Part shown: positions 33,774 through 40,919 of the stretch, in pieces
How the letters are laid out: every line of letters begins with the position of its first letter
Numbering within the stretch: position 1 is the stretch's first letter
Source of the DNA: a virus
Length of the DNA: 42,190 nucleotides
Reading direction: 5' to 3' (one strand)
Virus record (IMG/VR): IMGVR_UViG_3300021378_000054
Location: 1 to 42,190 of that record
Made by a program: the position numbers and the translations under genes
The notes under the pieces: model-generated
Told to the model about the DNA's origin: nothing
Databases searched by the model: none
What the model saw: the letters and a program-made list of their open reading frames with translations, nothing else

Positions 33774-34386
33774 TACTATTGGATTATTTCCAACTGGATT
33801 TGTAGAATTTAAACTTGATATTACGGATTATGATATTAGTAATATGATTGATGCTGTAGAGTGGACAAATCATAAGCAAGGATTTGAAGAATTTCCGATG
33901 TATCAAATTTCTAAGCAAAATCTACAAGAAGATACAGCATTTGAATCTTTTACTAAAACAGTTATTGACTGTGGATTAGAATATTGTAATAAAATAGGTT
34001 ATCAACCTGAAAATTTATACATTACTAGTATGTGGATGAATAAATTTAGTAACAGTCAAAGTATTGGACCACACACACATACTAACAGTTTATTAAGTGG
34101 AGTATATTATTTAAACAGTACACCCGATCAAGGTGGTACAGAATTTTATAATCCGATAAGTAAAATGAGAAATACAATTAGTGTTACTAGAGATGGAAAT
34201 AGTCCGTTTTTAACAGATAGAATAAGCAGTAAAGCAGAGCCTAACAAGTTAATATTATGGCCTAGTTATATTGAACACAGAAGTGAGAAAAATATAACAC
34301 CAAAGCCTCGTTATACTCTTAGTTTTAATATGTTACCAACTAAATTAGGAAATCAAGAACACTTTAACTATGCGGAGATAAAATGA
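33763..34386 (+). CDS. 2OG-Fe(II) oxygenase, TIGR02466-like (HxH type)
   Basis: 207 residues. IGLFPTGFVEF is the N-terminal family pattern. IGPHTHTNSLLSGVYYLN is a textbook family core with H104 and H106; WPSYIEHRSEKN supplies H172; R183 (KPRYTLSFN) is the likely 2OG anchor. Most similar in this window to the product at 37273. It overlaps the halogenase start by 4 bases (ATGA), so oxygenase and halogenase are translated together. Confidence 0.8.
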   Translation: MESNTIGLFPTGFVEFKLDITDYDISNMIDAVEWTNHKQGFEEFPMYQISKQNLQEDTAFESFTKTVIDCGLEYCNKIGYQPENLYITSMWMNKFSNSQSIGPHTHTNSLLSGVYYLNSTPDQGGTEFYNPISKMRNTISVTRDGNSPFLTDRISSKAEPNKLILWPSYIEHRSEKNITPKPRYTLSFNMLPTKLGNQEHFNYAEIK

Positions 34387-35879
34387 TTAAAAATATTTGT
34401 ATACTAGGTGGCGGAACAAGTGGATACTTAACAGCCGCGTATTTAAAAAACACTATACCAGGTGCAGTAAAGATACAACTAATTGAAAGTAGTAAGATCG
34501 GCATTGTTGGAGTAGGAGAAGGTACACAACCATACACTACAGAATTCTTACGTAAGTGCGGTTTACAACCAGTTGATTGGATGAAATCTGCAAGAGCAAC
34601 ATATAAGTTAGGTGTAGAATTTAATGGTTGGAGTGACGAACCTTATTTTGTAGACAATGACGACTATGGAAGTTTTGTATTAGGTCCTGAAATTCCATCA
34701 TTTAACTATTGGTTAGGTAAAAGTAAAAAAGAATTTTTTGATTTTGTACAAAGTTATAAACTTGCTAAAGCAAATAAATCTCCAAAACTAAATCATGTTA
34801 TGGATTTTACACACGGGTTTATTGCACCGTCATGGGACGCTGTACACTTTGATGCACATAAGATTGGTGAAGCAGTAAAAGAAAATATTAAAGATAAAAT
34901 TGATATTGTTGATACTGAAATTGTTGAAGTAGATACGTTCGAGCAAGGTGTAAAATGCTTACGTGATAAGGAAGGTGTTGAATATCATGCAGACTTATAC
35001 ATAGACTGTAGTGGATTTAAAAGTTTATTATTAGGAAAAACATTAGGGGTTAGATATATAGACGAAAGCGAAAATCTACCATGTAATAGAGCAGTTGCTA
35101 TCCCAACACAATATAAAAATCCACAAGAAGAATGTCATCCTTATACAAAAGCAACAACTATGAAGAACGGTTGGCGTTGGACTATTCCAACTTATGATCG
35201 TATAGGTAACGGATATGTTTACAGTGATGCATATTGTTCTAAAGAAAACGCTGAAAAAGAATTACGCGAAGCAATAGGCGAGTTTGATGCTCCAGCAAAT
35301 CATTTAGAAATGCGTATTGGTACACACGAAGGCATTGCACATGATAATGTAGTAGCAATCGGATTAAGTGCAGGATTTGTTGAACCATTAGAAGCAACTG
35401 GAATAACATTTACCACAAAGTCAGTTGAATTTTTAGTAGAAAGTTTACGATATAGTGACGGTACATGGGGTAAAGATAATTTAAGTTATATTAACAATCA
35501 ATGGTTATCAATGTACTATGAAATTAGAGATTTTATTTTTACACATTATAAGTTTGCTTCTAGAAAAGATACACAATTTTGGAGAGATGTAACTAGTAAA
35601 GAATTACCTGATACATGTAAAAAAAGATTAGAAAATTTTGTACCAGGGCCAAAAGATAGTATGTTTATTCCTGGAATCACTAGCATGTTCCATACAGGAC
35701 AATGGTTTGAAATGTTATATGGCAGTGATTTTTATAAAAAAAGTATTTCTTTTATGAGTGATGATTATTTGAAATATTCTGACAGTTATGTTGATAGCGA
35801 AAACTATCGTATAGATCGTGTAATGCGTGACTTAGATAACCATTATGACTACTTGACAAAATGGTATAAGAACATATAA
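34383..35879 (+). CDS. Flavin-dependent halogenase (tryptophan halogenase family)
   Basis: 498 residues, normal family length. The FAD-binding GGGTSG (9-14) and GVGEGTQP (43-50) are present. K75 in ATYKLGVEF matches the catalytic lysine (K79 of PrnA). W264-R-W266-T-I268-P269 is the WxWxIP motif that separates halogenases from monooxygenases. GFVEPLEATGI at 331-341 holds E337, matching the catalytic glutamate. These enzymes make hypohalous acid from FADH2, O2 and halide and halogenate aromatic substrates; a cyanophage member (VirX1) is known to iodinate varied aromatic substrates. A separate flavin reductase is needed and none is seen in this window. Substrate unknown; Trp or Tyr in fibre modules is a speculation. 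Confidence 0.9.
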   Translation: MIKNICILGGGTSGYLTAAYLKNTIPGAVKIQLIESSKIGIVGVGEGTQPYTTEFLRKCGLQPVDWMKSARATYKLGVEFNGWSDEPYFVDNDDYGSFVLGPEIPSFNYWLGKSKKEFFDFVQSYKLAKANKSPKLNHVMDFTHGFIAPSWDAVHFDAHKIGEAVKENIKDKIDIVDTEIVEVDTFEQGVKCLRDKEGVEYHADLYIDCSGFKSLLLGKTLGVRYIDESENLPCNRAVAIPTQYKNPQEECHPYTKATTMKNGWRWTIPTYDRIGNGYVYSDAYCSKENAEKELREAIGEFDAPANHLEMRIGTHEGIAHDNVVAIGLSAGFVEPLEATGITFTTKSVEFLVESLRYSDGTWGKDNLSYINNQWLSMYYEIRDFIFTHYKFASRKDTQFWRDVTSKELPDTCKKRLENFVPGPKDSMFIPGITSMFHTGQWFEMLYGSDFYKKSISFMSDDYLKYSDSYVDSENYRIDRVMRDLDNHYDYLTKWYKNI

Positions 35880-35882
35880 ATA
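35875..35882 (+). promoter_or_regulatory. Exact TATAAATA late promoter box
   Basis: A perfect match to the T4 late consensus, overlapping the halogenase stop. It ends only 5 bases before the ATG at 35888, so a transcript starting about 6 bases downstream would be almost leaderless for that gene. It may serve the J-domain gene further on, or be chance in AT-rich sequence. Confidence 0.4.
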
Positions 35883-35887
35883 GTTAT

Positions 35888-36232
35888 ATGAGCATGATTA
35901 AGAAATTTTACACAACTAACGTATACGAAGTAACAGACGTTACAGGTGACACAAGTTTTAGGATGGGTCCATTTTTTACTGAGCAAGTAAGAATTGCAAC
36001 AAGTAATTTAGGATTTCATTTAAGATTTACAAGCGATGATGCAAATTTAAACGAATTAATTACTGCTGAAACATACGACTTGATTATTCCACCTAACTGT
36101 GTTGAAGTAATGCCAAATGTTCGTGGAGGATTTATTGCTGTTAGGCCAATTAAGTACCTCGAAGATAGTACGTTTGTAGATGCTAAAATTTCAATCACTG
36201 AAATCGATTTGCTCTATGACACAAGAAGATAA
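35888..36232 (+). CDS. Unknown 114-residue protein
   Basis: No family recognised. The sequence alternates like a beta-rich domain (VRIATSNLGFHLRFTSDD, YDLIIPPNCVEVMPNVRGG) with no membrane segment. A second ATG lies two codons in (35894). It is preceded by an exact late-promoter box with almost no room for a ribosome binding site, and overlaps the J-domain gene by 17 bases. Confidence 0.65.
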   Translation: MSMIKKFYTTNVYEVTDVTGDTSFRMGPFFTEQVRIATSNLGFHLRFTSDDANLNELITAETYDLIIPPNCVEVMPNVRGGFIAVRPIKYLEDSTFVDAKISITEIDLLYDTRR

Positions 36233-36524
36233 TTTATATCAAATTTTAGGCGTTAATGCTAGTGCTTCACAACGTGAAATTAAAGAAGCATATAGAAAAC
36301 TGTCAATGCAACATCATCCTGATAGAAACGGTGATCCAAAAGTTTTTCAAAAAGTCAAAGATGCTTATGATTTATTAAGCAATTCTGATAAACGTAATCG
36401 TTATGATATAATGATTAATCTTGTACGTATTAGTGAGCCTGAAATTCAAGTTGTAGGCAATGAAAACGGTGTTAAATTTGAAGTAAAGCAGGGCATGGGC
36501 ACTGTTACAATTACCCCTAAGTAA
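36216..36524 (+). CDS. Small J-domain (DnaJ-like) protein
   Basis: 102 residues from the ATG at 36216; a longer in-frame start at 36180 exists but would lie deeper in the upstream gene and precede the usual J-domain beginning. DNLYQILGVNASASQREIKE, YRKLSMQHHPDRNGDP and VKDAYDLLSNSDKRNRYD form a full J-domain with the essential HPD. About 35 residues follow, without the Gly/Phe or zinc region of DnaJ. J-proteins stimulate host DnaK ATPase. In this setting it may recruit DnaK to fold or assemble the very large fibres, or redirect it in infection; both are inference. It overlaps the convergent gene's stop by 8 bases. Confidence 0.9.
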   Translation: MTQEDNLYQILGVNASASQREIKEAYRKLSMQHHPDRNGDPKVFQKVKDAYDLLSNSDKRNRYDIMINLVRISEPEIQVVGNENGVKFEVKQGMGTVTITPK

Positions 36525-37242
36525 ATTTTTTCTTTACATGAAAGTTCTTTTTATAGGCTTCGTCGCCTGAGTCTCCTAATACATTTTGATGACTTTTCCA
36601 TTCGGTCCAATCTGTTTTACTAACTTCCATTTCCCAATCTTGTCTTTTAAATGGAATAACTTGTACCATAGGAGTTTTAGTATCAAAGTCAATTTCTTCT
36701 CCTGCAGGAGTATTCATGATAAATGGAAAGTTAACAGGAACTCTATATGTATCTGTATCAACTATGCCGCTTAACATATGATATTGATCGTTTGGAACAT
36801 TTAATGGGTGGGTAAAAAAGCAACTCCAACCTGGAGGAGTTTCAATAATCCATGGACTAGCAAATTTTAATACAGGTTTACCGTACCATGGAGCATTTTC
36901 AAACTGTCCAATAGCATGTGAACTCATAAAAATTGATCCTTTACCTGTTTTAGAAACTTGCGATTCTGAAATACATTTAACATTAACAGTAGAACAAAAA
37001 TTGATTATATATCCTGATGTTATTGCATCTAAAAATGGCGGACATTTTTTAATAGTTGGCATAGTATCAATAGGTCCGCCTAACGGTTTAGTTTGTTTAA
37101 ACCATTCTGGTACCATCTTTGTAGCAGGCATAGGATCAGGAATAGATTCCCAATCTTCAAATTTATCAACAACTACTTGTTGTGCTGATAAACTATTGAT
37201 TGCTCCGGGGGGTTTAGTAAATCTTATCTTCAGTTTGTCCAT
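36517..37242 (-). CDS. DUF6065-like protein of unknown function
   Basis: 241 residues from the ATG at 37242. The frame is open upstream to 37368, but that would overlap the divergent oxygenase and the extra residues are low-quality. Features: RFTKPPGAINS at the start, a middle with KKCPPFLDAITSGYIINFCS, and IIETPPGWSCFFTHPLNVPN followed by VDTDTYRVPVNFPFIMNTPA and QVIPFKRQDWEMEV. From memory this pattern fits the DUF6065 family found in marine phages; function is unknown. The beta-rich C-terminal part looks cupin-like. It is paired head to head with a 2OG oxygenase 30 bases away. Confidence 0.6.
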   Translation of the reverse strand: MDKLKIRFTKPPGAINSLSAQQVVVDKFEDWESIPDPMPATKMVPEWFKQTKPLGGPIDTMPTIKKCPPFLDAITSGYIINFCSTVNVKCISESQVSKTGKGSIFMSSHAIGQFENAPWYGKPVLKFASPWIIETPPGWSCFFTHPLNVPNDQYHMLSGIVDTDTYRVPVNFPFIMNTPAGEEIDFDTKTPMVQVIPFKRQDWEMEVSKTDWTEWKSHQNVLGDSGDEAYKKNFHVKKKFT

Positions 37243-37272
37243 TGTAGTAATACTTATTATATAACTATTTGT

Positions 37273-37872
37273 ATGAAGAATGAACTGAACATTAGCGGTA
37301 TCTTTCCAATACCAATTGCAACTACAACTATTGATCTTCCAGACATATCCAAAATAAATTGGGTACAAGGAGATAATTTCTTACAAAGCGAAGACGACTT
37401 ACATAAAAAAGACTATATGAAAGATACTGTAAAAAGTATTTTAGATAGTGCATGTGCATTTAGTGAAACAGTAGGTTGGAGGAAAGAAGAGTATTTTATT
37501 ACTCAAATGTGGGGTAATAAGTATGCACCAAAAACTGCTGAAAAGTCAGGTGGAAATATCTATTCACACTTCCATTCAAATAGTTTAATAAGTGGTGTAT
37601 TATATTTTGAAGAAAATACCCCAACTAGAATTTACAATCATGATAAAACAAGACAAATTATAAAAACCAGTAGTGCAGAAAATACTGCATTTACAAGTGA
37701 AATATTTACTATTAACGCTATGCCTGGAAGATTATTATTATTTCCAAGTTATCTAGTACACGACAGTCAACCAAGCGATAAAGAACGTGTAACTATTGCG
37801 TTTAATATACTTCCAAGAAGTTTAGGTATTAAAATGGATTATAACTATCTTAATTTATCAGACGTAAATTAA
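37273..37872 (+). CDS. 2OG-Fe(II) oxygenase, TIGR02466-like (HxH type)
   Basis: 199 residues. ISGIFPIPIATTTI is the N-terminal pattern. YSHFHSNSLISGVLYFE supplies H99 and H101; FPSYLVHDSQ supplies H163; R172 (KERVTIAFN) is the likely 2OG anchor. It is most like the product at 33763 (shared H.H(S/T)NSL.SGV.Y and ILPRSLG / MLPTKLG endings). It stands alone, divergent from the DUF6065-like gene, and its stop overlaps that of the NUDIX gene (37869-37872). No clear ribosome binding site precedes it. Confidence 0.8.
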   Translation: MKNELNISGIFPIPIATTTIDLPDISKINWVQGDNFLQSEDDLHKKDYMKDTVKSILDSACAFSETVGWRKEEYFITQMWGNKYAPKTAEKSGGNIYSHFHSNSLISGVLYFEENTPTRIYNHDKTRQIIKTSSAENTAFTSEIFTINAMPGRLLLFPSYLVHDSQPSDKERVTIAFNILPRSLGIKMDYNYLNLSDVN

Positions 37873-38315
37873 ACAATTAAATCTAAAACTGTTTGTAACT
37901 TATCTTTTATTACACGATTTTGTAATGTATTACGTAATCCTACATGTAATGGTTTAGGCCAACAGTTTACGTTAGTCCAAGCATAACCACTATGTTCATC
38001 ATTTAATGTAGGAATAAATTCATTATCAATAATAGCAAGGTATGTATGAAAATGAAATTTACTATCGTTTGATGTAAACATTTCTAAAGGAATAACTTTT
38101 TTAATTGTTGGAGTTTTTCCAACTTCTTCACTTATTTCACGTTCAAGTGCTGTCCACGGAGTTTCGTTCCCCTCAGCCATTCCGCCAACAAGTCCCCACT
38201 GTCCAGCAGTTTTTGTTTTAGTGCGTTCTAAGAATAGAAATCGTTTAGTAGTACGAGCATAAAATAATGCTCCACTGCAAACAATGTTTTTATCTTTTAT
38301 AGTACTAGTCGCCAT
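37869..38315 (-). CDS. NUDIX hydrolase
   Basis: 148 residues. The NUDIX box is complete (GMAEGNETPWTALE then REISEEVG), fitting G-x5-E-x7-R-E-U-x-E-E-x-G-U, with E's for Mg2+ binding. Substrate is a nucleoside diphosphate linked to another moiety X, such as an oxidised dNTP, NAD or ADP-ribose; it cannot be told which. The start at 38315 overlaps the end of the gp15-like gene by 19 bases, so it is co-transcribed with neck/tail genes on the minus strand. Confidence 0.9.
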   Translation of the reverse strand: MATSTIKDKNIVCSGALFYARTTKRFLFLERTKTKTAGQWGLVGGMAEGNETPWTALEREISEEVGKTPTIKKVIPLEMFTSNDSKFHFHTYLAIIDNEFIPTLNDEHSGYAWTNVNCWPKPLHVGLRNTLQNRVIKDKLQTVLDLIV

Positions 38316-39724
38316 GACCCTTTTAAATACTCACCTTCATAACTTTTTAACCAGGCACCAGCATCATTTGTAAACTTGTACTGTACTCCTGTATATGTAT
38401 TAGTTATGTAGACAGGGGTCTGTGCTACGCTAGAATCGGCACGCTCATCATTAGATCCTGCATCAAAAGTAATTTCCCAGTTGCTTCCATTCCATGTAAT
38501 GATATCGTTTGTACTTGCTTGTACAACTGTACCATCTGCATTTTGCCAAGCATTCATGTTAGAATCTGAACTGTCATTCTTTAAGTGCTGATGTATGTCA
38601 TTTAGAATTAGATAACGTGTACCTTGTGCTAGATTGTCTAAGTCTGGATTAAATGTTAATGGATCAATTATAGCATCAATAGTTCCTCTACTAGCAACAC
38701 TGTCTGTAAGAATTGTGTTTCCAGGTACTGTATCACTATCAAAGTTTAAAACTATTTGTGTGTCATCAGTTGGATTTACACTTGCTGTTGCAACTATTTC
38801 GTTGCCGTCTGCTTTTGCTAATCTTATTGTACTTAATCCTGCTCTAAATTTGCCTGGATATTGATCTAATAGTTTAAACCAACTAACAGCCTCTCCAGTT
38901 CTATCAAAGTTACCTGGTGTTGGTTCTGATACTCCTTCAGCAGGTGCTAATAATTTAGCAGTATTGTTTAATACTAACAAGCCAAAGTTTCCTGGTGTAA
39001 CATTCACTGTTGCCATTGGATCAGCGGCGTCAATAATACCGTCTGAAATACTTCCAGTTTCGTCAAATACACTCATTACAATTTTTTCAATTACACCTAA
39101 CTGTTTTACTTTTGCTGGAGGTGTAATCCATATAGGCATTGTAAATGTAAGTTCTCCGATATCAATTTCTGTTTCTGTTCCTTGTGGAATAGTTCTAGTA
39201 CTAAAGTTTACATTTTGTAATTCGATTAAACTTAAACTTGTCCAGTCTACATAGTTTGCTGTACTTTGTATTTCTAAACTTGGATTGAATAGAACAAGCA
39301 TTTGTTCCATAATTTGTAATTTTTGATCAGTGTTAGTTGACCATACATCACATTTCATTTGTAAGTTAAATGGTACAGGCATAACACGCTCAACTGTGTA
39401 TCCTGGTCCTTGGGTATCTAAGTATTCACCTGTTGCTGAATCATAATCTCTTTCACGTAGATGTACTTTACTTACATGTGTTGGGTTTTGAACTCTATCA
39501 CGAGCATACTCTAAACCTGTAATGTAACAACTTACACGAGGAGCACTTACAACTTTATTTTCACTGTTATCTCTAATGATATGTGCTACTTGTCTAGTAA
39601 GATTTCCATAACTTGTTGGTATCTTACGTAAAGTGCCTGCACTATCTTTGTAACTAAAGTTACTCATAACACGAACAAATTGTGTTACAAAGCGTCTTAT
39701 TTGTCCATCATAAAAATGTTGCAT
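38297..39724 (-). CDS. 15: Tail sheath stabiliser, T4 gp15-like
   Basis: 475 residues. The first 225 match the pattern of T4 gp15: MQHFYDGQIRRFVTQFVRVM, IPTSYG, RVSCYITGLEYARDR, MPVPFNLQMKCDVWSTNTDQ, MLVLFNPSLEIQ and FTMPIWITPPA. gp15 caps the tail and joins it to the head. T4 gp15 is about 270 residues, so about 200 C-terminal residues are extra here, including TWNGSNWEITFD and a final GEYLKGSWRLVL. It begins at a base shared with the gp14-like stop (TAATG). I judged homology by pattern recall, without an alignment. Confidence 0.7.
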   Translation of the reverse strand: MQHFYDGQIRRFVTQFVRVMSNFSYKDSAGTLRKIPTSYGNLTRQVAHIIRDNSENKVVSAPRVSCYITGLEYARDRVQNPTHVSKVHLRERDYDSATGEYLDTQGPGYTVERVMPVPFNLQMKCDVWSTNTDQKLQIMEQMLVLFNPSLEIQSTANYVDWTSLSLIELQNVNFSTRTIPQGTETEIDIGELTFTMPIWITPPAKVKQLGVIEKIVMSVFDETGSISDGIIDAADPMATVNVTPGNFGLLVLNNTAKLLAPAEGVSEPTPGNFDRTGEAVSWFKLLDQYPGKFRAGLSTIRLAKADGNEIVATASVNPTDDTQIVLNFDSDTVPGNTILTDSVASRGTIDAIIDPLTFNPDLDNLAQGTRYLILNDIHQHLKNDSSDSNMNAWQNADGTVVQASTNDIITWNGSNWEITFDAGSNDERADSSVAQTPVYITNTYTGVQYKFTNDAGAWLKSYEGEYLKGSWRLVL

Positions 39725-40872
39725 TAATTATCTGCCTTTGGTTTAAGTACTTGTGATAATGCTTGACGTTCATCAACTTCTGTATTGTTAATAGTATTTT
39801 TACTTTTGTTATTAACAAATGTACCAATTTGATTTTTAGCAGTATCACTGCTAGGTGTTTCAACTCTTACAGCATCTTCGTATTTAACCCATCTATTACC
39901 ATTGTAACGGAAAAGTCTATTTGGAAAGTAGTCAGTTCTTAAAAAGAATTCACCATCACTAGCCGCTTGTGGAAACTGAGATCCAAAACTGTATAAAGCA
40001 CCGTTTGGTGGAACTCCTTGTTCAGTAAGATAGCCAACATAAAAGTTTCCTTTTGCAGTTTTTAATGTTGGAGTACTTGACCCGTCATCATTAATATTAA
40101 TGTTACCTTTATCATCAGTTGGTACTACAAAGTATTGCTTTGTATCATAACCACTAATTACTGGTTGTTCAGGATCGCCTGTAATATCTTCATTTGCTTG
40201 ATTAAGAACTGCTTCGTTAATTTGCATTTCTTTTTCATATGTTGATAGTACATCACGTATTGTTGATCCTGTTCCTTCGCCACTATCTTTATCAAATATT
40301 TCTTTAAATTCTTGACTATCAAGTATTGGTTTACATTTTGCTCTTAATAAATGTGGGTACCATGTTTGACTGAATCCTTCACTCGGACGACTTACATCTT
40401 CTATTACATAAAAACGTTTAAGTGAAACACCATAATCATTAAGTGCATATTCATCTTTTAAGTGTGGTAGTTCTAATACATCACCACTCATTAATTTACG
40501 CCCTAAATTTTCAACACTTGAATTCATATGAAATGTTATAAAAATAGTATCATTCTGTAAGAACATTCCAAACTGTGAAAGATCAAAGTCTAAATCTTGT
40601 ACGTTGTAAATACCGCGGATAACATACACATCATCTGAATATTTTCTATCTCTGTTTTCTAAAAACAATAAATCTTGTATTTTTGTCTCGGGTATATCGT
40701 TTGTTCCATAAGGTTGACTTGGGGTGCTTTTATCAGCACCAGGATCGACAGGACCTTCGTACTTGTGTATGAATATGTCTGTACCGCCTACTTGAAAGGA
40801 TTCGTTAACATTCCTGTCTATAAAGCGATAATCTGCGGATTTCTCCGGTTTATATAAACTGAGTCTGGGCAT
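39724..40872 (-). CDS. 14: Neck protein, T4 gp14-like
   Basis: 382 residues. The start MPRLSLYKPEKSADYRFIDR and the central LDFDLSQFGMFLQNDTIFIT / SGDVLELPHL / KRFYVIEDVSRPSEGFSQ fit marine T4-like neck proteins of the gp14 type (T4: FSNFGMQVNDEVTLSI, GDLIYFPM). About 120 extra C-terminal residues include FLRTDYFPNRLFRYNGNRWV, a motif similar to the W-containing units in the fibres. Forms the neck with gp13 and helps close the packaged head. A TATAAATA box lies 8 bases upstream of the ATG with no ribosome binding site between. Confidence 0.7.
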   Translation of the reverse strand: MPRLSLYKPEKSADYRFIDRNVNESFQVGGTDIFIHKYEGPVDPGADKSTPSQPYGTNDIPETKIQDLLFLENRDRKYSDDVYVIRGIYNVQDLDFDLSQFGMFLQNDTIFITFHMNSSVENLGRKLMSGDVLELPHLKDEYALNDYGVSLKRFYVIEDVSRPSEGFSQTWYPHLLRAKCKPILDSQEFKEIFDKDSGEGTGSTIRDVLSTYEKEMQINEAVLNQANEDITGDPEQPVISGYDTKQYFVVPTDDKGNININDDGSSTPTLKTAKGNFYVGYLTEQGVPPNGALYSFGSQFPQAASDGEFFLRTDYFPNRLFRYNGNRWVKYEDAVRVETPSSDTAKNQIGTFVNNKSKNTINNTEVDERQALSQVLKPKADN

Positions 40873-40880
40873 AGTAAATG

Positions 40881-40888
40881 TATTTATA
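40881..40888 (-). promoter_or_regulatory. Exact TATAAATA late promoter box, minus strand
   Basis: TATAAATA on the minus strand, immediately upstream of the gp14-like gene. It is back to back with a plus-strand box 1 base away, forming a divergent late promoter pair. Confidence 0.55.
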
Positions 40889-40889
40889 G

Positions 40890-40897
40890 AATAAATA
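40890..40897 (+). promoter_or_regulatory. Late promoter box AATAAATA, plus strand
   Basis: One mismatch from TATAAATA, 22 bases before the gp13 ATG, with AGAGGAAA (40906-40913) as the ribosome binding site. Correct spacing for a late gene. Confidence 0.55.
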
Positions 40898-40919
40898 TGT
40901 TTAACAGAGGAAACTTTAT

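Noticed and set aside
37243-37368. N-terminal extension of the DUF6065-like protein to 37368
   Set aside because: It would run through the divergent oxygenase gene, and the extra 42 residues are Cys/Tyr/Trp-rich and unlike a real domain.
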